Assembly: GCA_964247385.1 (NCBI GenBank)
Contig: CAXTUB010000013.1
Span: 18,689-82,688, forward strand
Length of the DNA stretch: 64,000 bases
Direction: 5' to 3'
Source of the DNA: TMP-86 sp964247385
Lineage (GTDB): Bacteria > Pseudomonadota > Gammaproteobacteria > Steroidobacterales > Steroidobacteraceae
The notes beneath the pieces were generated by a model, which had not been told where the DNA came from, did not search any database, and worked only from the letters and a program-made list of their open reading frames with translations. The translations under genes and the position numbers were made by a program. This document shows, one piece after another, positions 33,151 through 41,742 of the stretch (position 1 is the stretch's first letter; each line of letters opens with the position of its first letter).

Positions 33151-35307
33151 ATGATCGCCACGAGCCACGATTGGGTGGCCACCGCGCCCGTGGGGGCGGC
33201 CGCATTATTGGCCGAAGAGCTGACGCAGTTGGGCGCGGAGCGGGTGAAAGAGCGCGATACGGATGTGCGCTTCCACGGCCCGCTCGAGCTCGGGTATCGC
33301 GCCTGCTTGTGGTCGCGCACGGCGGCGCGAGTTTATCTGTCGCTCGGCGTGCTCGATGTATCGAGCGCTGATGCGCTCTATCAAACCGCGCGCGGCATCG
33401 ATTGGCGCGAGCATCTGGCGCCGGGCGCCACCTTGTCCTGTGATTGCAGCGGCCGCAATGATGCGATCCGCAATAGCCTGTTCGGCGCGCAGCGGCTGAA
33501 GGATGCGGTGTGCGACAGCTTGCGCGATTCCACTGGAGAGCGGCCCAACATTGAAGGATCGCGCCCGTCGGTGCGGCTGCATTTGCATATCGAGCGAGCC
33601 CGCGGTTGGCTCTCGATCGATTTTGCCGGCGCAAGCCTGCATGAGCGCGGCTACCGCCGCGACTCGCAGCGAGCGCCGCTGAAAGAAAATTTGGCGGCTG
33701 CTCTGCTGCTTCGCTGCGGCTGGCCGTCGATCTTCTCGGCGGGAGGCGCTCTGATCGATCCAATGTGCGGTTCCGGAACACTCCTCATCGAGGCGGCGTT
33801 GATGTGCGCCGACCGCGCGCCTGCGCTGCGGCGGGAATATTTCGGCTTTGTCGGCTGGCGTGGCTACGATCCCGTTCTTTGGCAAGGCTTGCGCGCCGAA
33901 GCCAAGTTGCGCGCGGAACGCGGCGCGGCGGCCGCGCGCCGCATCATCACAGGGTGGGATGCGGACGCTGCGGCGGTGGCTGCCAGCCTGACCAATGCGC
34001 ACTCGGCGGGAGTACAGGGTTGGATTCATGTCGAGCGGCGCCCGATCGACGAGCGAGCACCTGCCCCGGCCGAGTCCGGGCTCGTCATCGTCAATCCGCC
34101 GTATGGCGAGCGGATGGGCGAGGAGTCGCAGGTGCGTGAGGCCTATGTGCAACTCGGCGCGCGTTTGCGCGAAGATTTCTCCGCGTGGTCGGCTGGAGTG
34201 CTGACGGGAAATCTGCCGCTCGCGCGGGCGATGGGCGCGCTGGCGACACGCTCTCACCGATTCAAGAACGGCAGCATCGACTGCCGCTTGCTGCGTTTCG
34301 ATCGCGCCGCGAGCGCGCGCTCGGCAGCGCCTGCGGACTGGTCGGCGCGGCCGGGAGCGCAGATGTTCGCCAACCGGCTGCGCAAGAATTTGCGCGCGCG
34401 GCGAACCTGGGCCAAAGCCAACGGGATTCATGCGTATCGAGTGTATGACGCCGACATGCCCGAGTACGCCTTCGCCATCGACTGCTACAGCGTGCCGGAT
34501 GAGCATTGGATGGTGCAGGAATATCGGGCGCCGAAAACCGTAGCGCCGCAAGCTGCACGCGACCGGCGCCGCGAGGCGCTCGCCGTCCTGCCGCAGGTGT
34601 TCGCCCCCGGAGCGCATATTCATTTACGCGAAAGACGCCCGCAAAAGCGCGATTCGCAATACACGCCGCTCGCACGGCGGAGCGATCGACATACCGTGAT
34701 TGAAGGCGGCGTGCGCTTCCTCGTGAATTTCGATGACTACCTCGATACGGGTCTGTTTTTGGAGCAGCGCGGCACGCGCGCGCTCATCAAGTCGCGCGCC
34801 CGCGGCAAGAGTTTTCTCAATCTGTTTTGCTACACCGGCAGCGCGAATGTGTACGCCGCAGCGGGAGGCGCGACTCGTACCGTGGGCGTGGATGCATCCA
34901 ATACGTATTTGGAGTGGGCTCGCGCTAATCTTGAGTTGAATGAGTGCGACCGGCTTCGGAATGAGCTGCACCGCGCCGATTGTCTCGATTGGCTGGAAGC
35001 CGCCGCTGGAAGCGAGCACTTCGATTTGATCTACCTCGATCCGCCGACGTTTTCCAATTCGCACCGCACGTCACACGTGTGGGATGTGCAACGCGATCAC
35101 GTGGGCTTGATCCGCCGCGCAGCAAGGTTATTGAGCAGCGGGGGCGAATTGATTTTCTCCACTCACGCTGAGCGCTTCGCTCTCGATCGTCCTTCGCTCG
35201 AGCCGTTGCAAATCGAGTCGATCGCAGCATCGGTGCTGCCCCTGGACTTCGCGCGCGACGCCGGCCGGTTCCAGTGTTATGTCATCAAGGCGGAACGCAC
35301 TGTTTAA
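33151..35307 (+). CDS. rlmKL: Bifunctional 23S rRNA methyltransferase RlmKL
   Basis: 718 residues from ATG 33151. The open frame starts 429 bp upstream, but that part overlaps aguB and is not homologous. N-terminal THUMP region (about 45-155), then the RlmL m2G2445 methyltransferase with SGTLLIEAAL and NPPYGERMG, then the RlmK m7G2069 domain with NLFCYTGSANVYAA and DPPTFSNS. Fused RlmKL is typical of Gammaproteobacteria. It interrupts the polyamine genes and is probably transcribed from its own or the aguB promoter. Confidence 0.95.
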   Translation: MIATSHDWVATAPVGAAALLAEELTQLGAERVKERDTDVRFHGPLELGYRACLWSRTAARVYLSLGVLDVSSADALYQTARGIDWREHLAPGATLSCDCSGRNDAIRNSLFGAQRLKDAVCDSLRDSTGERPNIEGSRPSVRLHLHIERARGWLSIDFAGASLHERGYRRDSQRAPLKENLAAALLLRCGWPSIFSAGGALIDPMCGSGTLLIEAALMCADRAPALRREYFGFVGWRGYDPVLWQGLRAEAKLRAERGAAAARRIITGWDADAAAVAASLTNAHSAGVQGWIHVERRPIDERAPAPAESGLVIVNPPYGERMGEESQVREAYVQLGARLREDFSAWSAGVLTGNLPLARAMGALATRSHRFKNGSIDCRLLRFDRAASARSAAPADWSARPGAQMFANRLRKNLRARRTWAKANGIHAYRVYDADMPEYAFAIDCYSVPDEHWMVQEYRAPKTVAPQAARDRRREALAVLPQVFAPGAHIHLRERRPQKRDSQYTPLARRSDRHTVIEGGVRFLVNFDDYLDTGLFLEQRGTRALIKSRARGKSFLNLFCYTGSANVYAAAGGATRTVGVDASNTYLEWARANLELNECDRLRNELHRADCLDWLEAAAGSEHFDLIYLDPPTFSNSHRTSHVWDVQRDHVGLIRRAARLLSSGGELIFSTHAERFALDRPSLEPLQIESIAASVLPLDFARDAGRFQCYVIKAERTV

Positions 35308-35320
35308 TTTATATTGATAC
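35306..35320 (+). promoter_or_regulatory. Weak PuuR-like sequence upstream of puuD
   Basis: AATTTATATTGATAC matches about 10 of 15 bases of the E. coli PuuR site. It lies in the 218-bp gap upstream of the puuD-puuA-pot run, in a locally AT-rich patch that also offers a -10-like TATATT. The rest of the gap holds no gene that I can support. Confidence 0.25.
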
Positions 35321-35524
35321 TTGTAATCCGGTGCTCCGGCTCATTCCGGATGCGCTGCGACGGGTTCAGGCCTCTAGCGCATGCAAGCCGCCTACGGTAT
35401 CTCATTGAACAAGCGAGACATTCGAGGTAAGGCACAGATCTCTGCGCCGGCCACCAGGATTCTATGCTCTAATGGCGTCAAGGATCGAGCGCCCGCCATC
35501 GAGCGGGTGTTCAACATTCTCAAC

Positions 35525-36289
35525 ATGTCTCGCAAGCCTGTCATTGCCGTACCCGCCGACCGCCGATTGAGCGGTGATTATTTTTTTCACATGGCGGGCG
35601 AAAAATATTTGAGCGCAGTCGCGGAGGGCGCCGATGCGATCCCGTTGATCGTGCCGGCCATGCTGAGCGCATCTGATCTTCAGTCATTGCTCGGTGCAGT
35701 GGATGGAGTGCTGCTTTCCGGCAGCCCTTCCAATGTCGAGCCTTCACACTATGGGGGCCCGGCCAGTGAGCCGGGAACGCTGCATGACCCAGCCCGGGAC
35801 GCGACGACGCTTCCACTGATTCCGCAGGCGGTTGCGCAGGGCGTGCCTTTGCTTGCAATTTGCCGTGGCTTTCAGGAAATGAATGTGGCCTACGGCGGGA
35901 CGCTGTGGCAACGCATTCACGAAGTTGACGGCCACCTCGATCATCGCGAGGACGCGACCTCGACGCTCGAGGATCAGTATGCGCCTGCGCACACCGTGAC
36001 CTTCGAGCCCCTTGGCTTGTTGCGGCGCTTGGCGGGGCAAGACGAGATTCAAGTGAATTCGCTGCACTGGCAAGGCGTGCGAGACCTGGGCAGCGGGCTC
36101 ACCGTCGAGGCGCGCGCGCCCGATGGCATCATCGAGGCGTTTCGCGACACCCGCGCCGACCGGTTCGCGGTCGGCATTCAGTGGCATCCCGAATGGGAAT
36201 TCGCCCGCAATGCATTCTCGCGCGCGCTATTTGCCGAATTCGGCGCTGCGAGCCGTCAGGCAGCGAGCCGCCGGCATGCGGATCGTTGA
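35525..36289 (+). CDS. puuD: Gamma-glutamyl-GABA hydrolase
   Basis: 254 residues from ATG 35525 (MSRKPVIAVPADRR). A class I glutamine amidotransferase-like hydrolase: nucleophile Cys113 in LAICRGFQEMN (E. coli PuuD uses Cys114), the oxyanion strand GVLLSGSPSN and the His/Glu pair in QWHPEWE. It releases GABA from gamma-glutamyl-GABA, the last gamma-glutamyl step of the Puu pathway. Its TGA shares a base with the puuA ATG (TGATG), showing translational coupling. The open frame extends 48 codons upstream without family resemblance. Confidence 0.9.
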   Translation: MSRKPVIAVPADRRLSGDYFFHMAGEKYLSAVAEGADAIPLIVPAMLSASDLQSLLGAVDGVLLSGSPSNVEPSHYGGPASEPGTLHDPARDATTLPLIPQAVAQGVPLLAICRGFQEMNVAYGGTLWQRIHEVDGHLDHREDATSTLEDQYAPAHTVTFEPLGLLRRLAGQDEIQVNSLHWQGVRDLGSGLTVEARAPDGIIEAFRDTRADRFAVGIQWHPEWEFARNAFSRALFAEFGAASRQAASRRHADR

Positions 36290-37659
36290 TGCTCAACGTT
36301 CGCCAAAAGGCTCGACCCGCCGTGACTAGCAGCATCCAACAATTCTTGAAGGAGCATGGCATCTCGGAAGTCGAGGCCATCATTCCCGACATGGCCGGCG
36401 TGCCGCGCGGCAAGCTCATGCCAGCGCAAAAATTTGCTGAAGAAGAGGGCATGCGGCTGCCCGAAGCGATCTTTTTGCAGACCGTGACCGGCGATTACCC
36501 GGACGATCAAAGCGCGATGAATCCTTCGGACATCGACATCGTGCTGAAAGCCGATCCGGCCACGGTGCGCGTCGTGCCCTGGGCGGCGGAGCCGACGGCG
36601 CAAGTCATTCACGACTGCTTTTATGGCGATGGCCGTCCGGTCACCATGTCGCCGCGCTACGTCTTGCGCCGCGTCCTCGAGTTGTACGAGTCGCGCGGCT
36701 GGGAGCCGGTGATTGCGCCCGAGCTCGAGTTTTTTTTGGTCGAGCCCAACATCGACTCGGATTATCCGTTGAAGCCGCCGGTGGGCCGATCGGGCCGTCC
36801 GGAGATTGCCCGTCAGGCGTACAGCATTGCGGCTGTGAATGAATTCGATCCCTTGTTCGATGACATGTATTCGTTTTGCGAAGCGCAGGACATCGAGATC
36901 GATACGCTGATTCACGAAGCGGGCGCTGCGCAGATGGAAATCAATCTGCTGCATGGCAAGCCGTTGAGCCTGGCCGACCAAGCCTTCTTGTTCAAGCGCA
37001 CCGCGCGCGAAGCGGCGCTGCGCCACAAGATGTACGCCACGTTCATGGCGAAGCCCATGGCTAAGGAGCCGGGCAGCGCCATGCATCTGCACCAGAGCAT
37101 CCTCGACAAGACCACGCGCAAGAATATTTTTTCCAACGCCGACGGCTCGCCCTCCGGCTTGTTCTTCGCGCACATCGCAGGCCTGCAGAAATATCTGCCG
37201 GCCGCCATGTCGCTGTTTGCGCCCAACGTCAACAGCTATCGGCGGATCAGCCGCTACTCCGCGGCGCCCATCAACGTGCATTGGGGCTACGACAATCGAA
37301 CCGCGGGCCTACGCGTGCCGATGTCGAGCCCGGACTCGCGGCGCGTCGAGAATCGCGTCGGCGGCGCCGACGCCAATCCGTATCTCGCATTCTCGGCTTC
37401 GCTCGCGTGCGGATTTCTTGGCATGGTTGAGGGCCTGAAGCCGTCCGAGCCCATCTCCGGCAGTGCGTATGACATGGCCATTGCGCTGCCGCGGACTCTT
37501 GCCGAAGCACTGCGCCTGCTGCGCGAGTCGAAACCGCTGGTGGATTTGTTTGGTGACCGGTTCGTGCATGCCTTCACCGCCGTCAAGGAAGCCGAGTTCG
37601 AAACTTTCGCACAGGTCATCAGCTCCTGGGAGCGAGAGCACTTGTTATTGAACGTGTAG
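36289..37659 (+). CDS. puuA: Gamma-glutamylputrescine synthetase (glutamine synthetase family)
   Basis: 456 residues from ATG 36289. It ligates glutamate to putrescine with ATP. The glutamine synthetase-type beta-grasp region (VEAIIPDMAGVPRGKLMP) and catalytic core are visible, with metal-binding APELEFFLVEP, HEAGAAQMEIN, the loop PGSAMHLHQSI and RVPMSSPDSRRVENRVGGADANPY-type substrate segment. The GS adenylylation tyrosine region is absent, as in PuuA. It is coupled to puuD and is followed by a hairpin and potF. Confidence 0.88.
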   Translation: MLNVRQKARPAVTSSIQQFLKEHGISEVEAIIPDMAGVPRGKLMPAQKFAEEEGMRLPEAIFLQTVTGDYPDDQSAMNPSDIDIVLKADPATVRVVPWAAEPTAQVIHDCFYGDGRPVTMSPRYVLRRVLELYESRGWEPVIAPELEFFLVEPNIDSDYPLKPPVGRSGRPEIARQAYSIAAVNEFDPLFDDMYSFCEAQDIEIDTLIHEAGAAQMEINLLHGKPLSLADQAFLFKRTAREAALRHKMYATFMAKPMAKEPGSAMHLHQSILDKTTRKNIFSNADGSPSGLFFAHIAGLQKYLPAAMSLFAPNVNSYRRISRYSAAPINVHWGYDNRTAGLRVPMSSPDSRRVENRVGGADANPYLAFSASLACGFLGMVEGLKPSEPISGSAYDMAIALPRTLAEALRLLRESKPLVDLFGDRFVHAFTAVKEAEFETFAQVISSWEREHLLLNV

Positions 37660-37660
37660 T

Positions 37661-37682
37661 TGCACGCCTCGCGGTGCGTGCA
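37661..37682 (+). promoter_or_regulatory. Intra-operon hairpin between puuA and potF
   Basis: TGCACGC (37661-37667) and GCGTGCA (37676-37682) form a perfect 7-bp stem with an 8-nt loop, right after the puuA stop and 11 bp before the potF ATG. Hairpins here often protect or process mRNA so that the binding-protein gene is expressed more than its neighbours. It has no T-run. Confidence 0.4.
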
Positions 37683-37693
37683 TAGGGGATTCG

Positions 37694-38821
37694 ATGTCGA
37701 AGGGGCTGAAGCTCGCACTCCTCATTTTGGCGCTCGCCTCGCTGACTGCGTGCGGCGGACGCCACTCGGCGAGCGCCGCCCAAGGCGAAGACGGCTCGCA
37801 TCGAGTGCTGAATCTTTACATTTGGTCGGATTATCTTGCGCCCGACACAGTCGCTGATTTCGAAAAAAAGACCGGCATCAAAGTCCATGCCGCCTACTTC
37901 GACACCAACGAGACACTGGAAACGAAGCTACTCGCGGGCAGTAGCGGTTTCGACATCGTGGTGCCCACCGCGTCGTACTTCGAGCGCCAGATCAAAGCCG
38001 GGGTGTATGCGACACTCGACAAGAGCAGGCTCAAGAATCTCAAGAATTTAGACCCTCAACTCATGGCGCAAGTGGCTCGGCACGATCCGGACAATGCGCA
38101 CGGCGTGATTTACCTGTGGGGCACCAACGGAATCGGTTACAACGAGAAGCTTGTCGATGAGGCGCTGCCGAATGCGCCGGTGGATAGCTGGAAGCTGGTG
38201 TTCGACCCGGCGTACGCTTCCAAGCTGTCGAAGTGCGGCATCAGCTTCTTGGATTCGCCGGCGGAGATTATCCGCGCGGTGTACAGCTATCTAGGCAAAG
38301 ATCCCAACTCGCAGAGCGCCGAAGACTTGAAGAAGGCCGAGGCGGTGTTGCGCGGCATCCGGCCTTACGTTCGCAACATCAATTCATCGGAATACATCGA
38401 AGCACTCGCCAACGGAGATCTGTGCGTCTCGGTGGCGTACAACGGAGATATCATGCAGTCGCGCGACCGCGCGAAAGAGGCCAACAAAGGCAACGCGATC
38501 AAATACAGTGTGCCCAAGGAAGGCAGTATTTTGTGGTTTGACATGCTCGCGATTCCGAAAGACGCGCCCGATGTCGACAGCGCTTACCAGTTCATCGATT
38601 ACATGCTCGAGCCGCAAGTGATCGCGGCCGTATCCAATTTCAAAGGCTACGCGAATCCGAATGTCGCATCGCTCCGGTGGGTCGATCCGAGCGTCACTCA
38701 GGATCCCGCCATCTATCCGCCGCCCGAAGTGCGCAAGCGCTTGTCGGTGCAGCTTGCCGATTCCGCCGAGCAAACGCGCGCCATCACGCGCGTCTGGCAA
38801 CGATTCAAGACCGGTCAGTGA
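37694..38821 (+). CDS. potF: Putrescine/spermidine ABC transporter substrate-binding lipoprotein
   Basis: 375 residues. Lipoprotein signal with lipobox LTAC (about 17-20), then the PotD/PotF binding fold: VLNLYIWSDYLAPDTVADFEKKTGIKV (about 37-63), YLWGTNGIGYNEK, and the ligand-site aromatic/acidic residues in VSVAYNGDIMQ and WFDMLAIPKDAP. It delivers polyamine to the PotGHI permease. It is the first gene of a transporter operon directly behind puuA. Putrescine versus spermidine preference cannot be settled, but the Puu context favours putrescine. Confidence 0.9.
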   Translation: MSKGLKLALLILALASLTACGGRHSASAAQGEDGSHRVLNLYIWSDYLAPDTVADFEKKTGIKVHAAYFDTNETLETKLLAGSSGFDIVVPTASYFERQIKAGVYATLDKSRLKNLKNLDPQLMAQVARHDPDNAHGVIYLWGTNGIGYNEKLVDEALPNAPVDSWKLVFDPAYASKLSKCGISFLDSPAEIIRAVYSYLGKDPNSQSAEDLKKAEAVLRGIRPYVRNINSSEYIEALANGDLCVSVAYNGDIMQSRDRAKEANKGNAIKYSVPKEGSILWFDMLAIPKDAPDVDSAYQFIDYMLEPQVIAAVSNFKGYANPNVASLRWVDPSVTQDPAIYPPPEVRKRLSVQLADSAEQTRAITRVWQRFKTGQ

Positions 38822-39993
38822 ATAGGGCGCCGGCGGCGGCAGGCGCCGCGGGCGCGGATGCGCGTGGGGTCGAGCCCGAACCTTGGAAGGATGTCAACGC
38901 GCGTCCCTACGTGCGGCTCGAGCGCGTGACCAAGAAATTCGGCGAGTTCACCGCGGTCGATGACATCTCGCTGAACATCTATCAAGGCGAGATTTTTTGC
39001 TTGCTCGGCGCATCCGGCTGCGGCAAGACGACGCTGTTGCGCATGCTCGGCGGTTTCGAAGTGCCAACCTCCGGCAAGATTCTCATCGATGGCGAAGACA
39101 TGACGGGCGTGCCGCCGTACCAGCGGCCCGTCAACATGATGTTTCAGTCGTACGCAATTTTCCCGCACATGAACGTCGAACAGAATGTGGGCTTCGGATT
39201 GAAGCAGGATGGCGTGAGGAAAGCGGAAATCGCCGAGCGGGTCGCGAACATGCTGGAGCTCACCAAGATGAGCGCGTTCGCCAAGCGCAAACCGCACCAG
39301 CTTTCCGGCGGCCAGCGGCAGCGCGTTGCGCTCGCTCGATCTCTCGTCAAGCGGCCAAAACTTCTGTTGCTCGACGAGCCACTGGGCGCGCTCGACAAGA
39401 AGCTGCGTGAGCACACCCAGTTCGAGCTGCTGAGCTTGCAAGCCCAACTCGGGGTGACATTCATTGTCGTGACGCACGATCAGGAAGAGGCCATGACGCT
39501 CGCGAGCCGCATCGGCGTCATGAACCACGGCGAGATCGCGCAAGCGGGAACGCCGGCGGAGATTTACGAGTTTCCGAATTCCAGATTCGTCGCAGATTTC
39601 ATCGGCTCGGTGAACCTGTTCGAGGGCAAGCTCGTCGACGACGAACCGGGCTTCGTGCGCATTCATTCCGACGAGCTGGGCGGCACCATTCTGGTCGGGC
39701 ACGGCATCAGTGCGCCACCCGCGGCGGTGCTGTGGGCGGCCATCCGGCCGGAGAAAATCCTCATGAGTCGCGAGCCGCCCAGTGCAGCGGGACCAACGGA
39801 TAATCAAGTACGTGGCATCGTGCAGGACATCGCGTATTTGGGCGACCTGTCGGTTTTCCTCATCCGGCTCGAGACGGGCAAGGTGGTGAGGGTGACGCAC
39901 CCCAACGCCACTCGGCAGGCGGAAAGCGTGGCCTGGGACGAGCGCGTGTACTTGAGCTGGGATGCATCGAGCCCCGTGGTCGTGATGCGCTGA
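38818..39993 (+). CDS. potG: Polyamine ABC transporter ATP-binding protein
   Basis: 391 residues from GTG 38818, which overlaps the potF stop (GTGA). The ABC domain has Walker A GASGCGKTT (about 63-71), Q-loop MFQSYAIFPHMNVEQN, signature LSGGQRQRVALARSL, Walker B LLLLDEPLGALD and H-loop VTHDQEEAM. A TOBE-type C-terminal domain follows (about 290-390). The N-terminal 30 residues are an Ala/Gly-rich lead. It powers uptake with PotH and PotI. Confidence 0.92.
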   Translation: MNRAPAAAGAAGADARGVEPEPWKDVNARPYVRLERVTKKFGEFTAVDDISLNIYQGEIFCLLGASGCGKTTLLRMLGGFEVPTSGKILIDGEDMTGVPPYQRPVNMMFQSYAIFPHMNVEQNVGFGLKQDGVRKAEIAERVANMLELTKMSAFAKRKPHQLSGGQRQRVALARSLVKRPKLLLLDEPLGALDKKLREHTQFELLSLQAQLGVTFIVVTHDQEEAMTLASRIGVMNHGEIAQAGTPAEIYEFPNSRFVADFIGSVNLFEGKLVDDEPGFVRIHSDELGGTILVGHGISAPPAAVLWAAIRPEKILMSREPPSAAGPTDNQVRGIVQDIAYLGDLSVFLIRLETGKVVRVTHPNATRQAESVAWDERVYLSWDASSPVVVMR

Positions 39994-40892
39994 TGAGATC
40001 GCGTTGGCGCATCCCGGAGCGCATGTGGATCGCGGCCGTGCCCTATGTCTGGCTGCTGCTGTTCTTCGCGGTGCCGTTCTTGATCGTCCTGAAGATTTCC
40101 TTCTCGGACGTCGATCTGGCGATTCCGCCCTACAAGCCGCTGGTCGAATGGGCCGGCGAGCACATGCTCGCCATCAAGTTGAACCTCAACAACTACGCGT
40201 TCTTGTTCACCGATGCGCTCTATGCCAATGCGTTCTTGAATTCCGTGGAGGTCGCGTTCTTTTCCACGCTTTGCTGTTTGTTGATTGGCTACCCGATGGC
40301 CTACGGCATCGCGCGCGCGGCGCCCGCGCGCCGGAGCCTGTTGCTATTCCTCGTGGTGCTGCCGTTTTGGACCTCACTGTTGCTGCGCGTGTACGCGTGG
40401 ATTGGCTTGTTGAAGGCCAACGGAATCATCAACAATATTTTGCTGGCGCTCGGGCTCATCCACGAGCCCCTCCCTATGCTGTACAACCAGTTCGCCATGT
40501 TGGTGGGCATCGTGTATTCGTATTTGCCATTCATGATCTTGCCGCTGTATTCCAATCTCGAGAAGATGGATTGGCAGCTGCTCGAGGCGGCGGAAGACCT
40601 TGGCTGCCGACCATGGCAGGCGTTTTACAAAGTCACGCTTCCGCTGTCGCGCAACGGCATTTTCGCCGGCTGCATGTTGGTGTTCATCCCCGCGGTCGGT
40701 GAGTACACCATTCCCGCACTGCTCGGCGGACCGAACGCGCTCATGATCGGCCGCATTTTGTGGGATGAGTTCTTTGCGAACCGGGCATGGCCGACCGCGA
40801 GCGCCGTAGCGATCCTTCTGCTGCTCGTGCTCGTTCCTCTCATGATGTGGTATCAAAACGTGCAAACGCGCGAGGCGGCAGAGCAAAAGTGA
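39993..40892 (+). CDS. potH: Polyamine ABC transporter permease PotH
   Basis: 299 residues with six predicted membrane segments and the EAA loop (EAAEDLGCRPWQAFYKVTLP, about 191-210) that contacts the ATPase. N-terminal sequence VPYVWLLLFFAVPFLIVLKISFS is typical of PotH/PotB permeases. Its ATG shares a base with the potG stop (TGATG). It forms the heterodimeric channel with PotI. Confidence 0.92.
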   Translation: MRSRWRIPERMWIAAVPYVWLLLFFAVPFLIVLKISFSDVDLAIPPYKPLVEWAGEHMLAIKLNLNNYAFLFTDALYANAFLNSVEVAFFSTLCCLLIGYPMAYGIARAAPARRSLLLFLVVLPFWTSLLLRVYAWIGLLKANGIINNILLALGLIHEPLPMLYNQFAMLVGIVYSYLPFMILPLYSNLEKMDWQLLEAAEDLGCRPWQAFYKVTLPLSRNGIFAGCMLVFIPAVGEYTIPALLGGPNALMIGRILWDEFFANRAWPTASAVAILLLLVLVPLMMWYQNVQTREAAEQK

Positions 40893-40911
40893 CCCGAACC
40901 AAAGATCCCAG

Positions 40912-41742
40912 GTGAGCGCGCGCCGCTCCTATTTCATTCTGTGTAGCCTGGGATTCGGCTTCGCGTTTCTTTATCTGCCCATCTTGTCGATGGTGGTGTT
41001 TTCCTTCAATGCATCGCGTCTCGTCACCGTGTGGGACTCGGTGAATTCCCCCACGCTCAAGTGGTATTACTCTCTATTCAATAACGATGAGATTCTGGAT
41101 GCGGCATGGATCTCGCTGAAAGTTGCGCTCATCAATGCGACCGGCGCCACCCTGCTCGGCACCATGGCGGGCATCGCGCTGGCGCGCTTCGGTAAATTTC
41201 GCGGCCGCTTTGCGCTCAACGCTATGACCACGGCGCCGCTGGTGATGCCGGAAGTCATCACCGGCCTGTCTTTATTGCTGACTTTCGTGGCCCTGGAACA
41301 GTGGACCGGGTGGCCGGAAGGGCGAGGCCTCACCACCATCACCATTGCGCACATCACCTTCTCATTGGCGTTCGTGAGCGTGGTCATCCAATCGCGCCTG
41401 GCCTCGTTCGATCGGGCGCTCGAAGAGGCCGCCATGGATCTGGGCGCGCATCCTTTCAAGGTTTTTTTCGTGATTACGCTGCCCATTATTTTTCCCGCCA
41501 TCTTGTCGGGCTGGCTCCTGGCTTTCACCATGTCGTGGGATGATTTGGTCATCTCGAGCTTTACCTCGGGGCCGGGCAGCAGCACGCTGCCCATGGTGGT
41601 TTTTTCCAAAGTTCGCTTGGGCGTGAGTCCGGAAGTCAACGTGCTCGCAACCCTGACGGTGGGCGCCGTCACCCTCATCATGCTCGGCGTGGCGATGGCC
41701 ATGGCGCGGCAGGCGCGGCTCGCGCGTGAAAGCCATGGATAA
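40912..41742 (+). CDS. potI: Polyamine ABC transporter permease PotI
   Basis: 276 residues from a GTG start 19 bp after potH. Six membrane segments; the EAA loop is EEAAMDLGAHPFKVFFVITLP (about 176-196). Strongly similar in layout to PotI/PotC. Its 3' end overlaps the start of the following PLP-enzyme gene by 8 nt, so the operon probably continues into that gene. Confidence 0.92.
   Translation: MSARRSYFILCSLGFGFAFLYLPILSMVVFSFNASRLVTVWDSVNSPTLKWYYSLFNNDEILDAAWISLKVALINATGATLLGTMAGIALARFGKFRGRFALNAMTTAPLVMPEVITGLSLLLTFVALEQWTGWPEGRGLTTITIAHITFSLAFVSVVIQSRLASFDRALEEAAMDLGAHPFKVFFVITLPIIFPAILSGWLLAFTMSWDDLVISSFTSGPGSSTLPMVVFSKVRLGVSPEVNVLATLTVGAVTLIMLGVAMAMARQARLARESHG

Noticed and set aside
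32213..33781. 522-codon open frame on the minus strand opposite aguB and rlmKL
   Set aside because: Spans two well-identified genes in antisense; Arg/Ala-rich, no recognisable domain.
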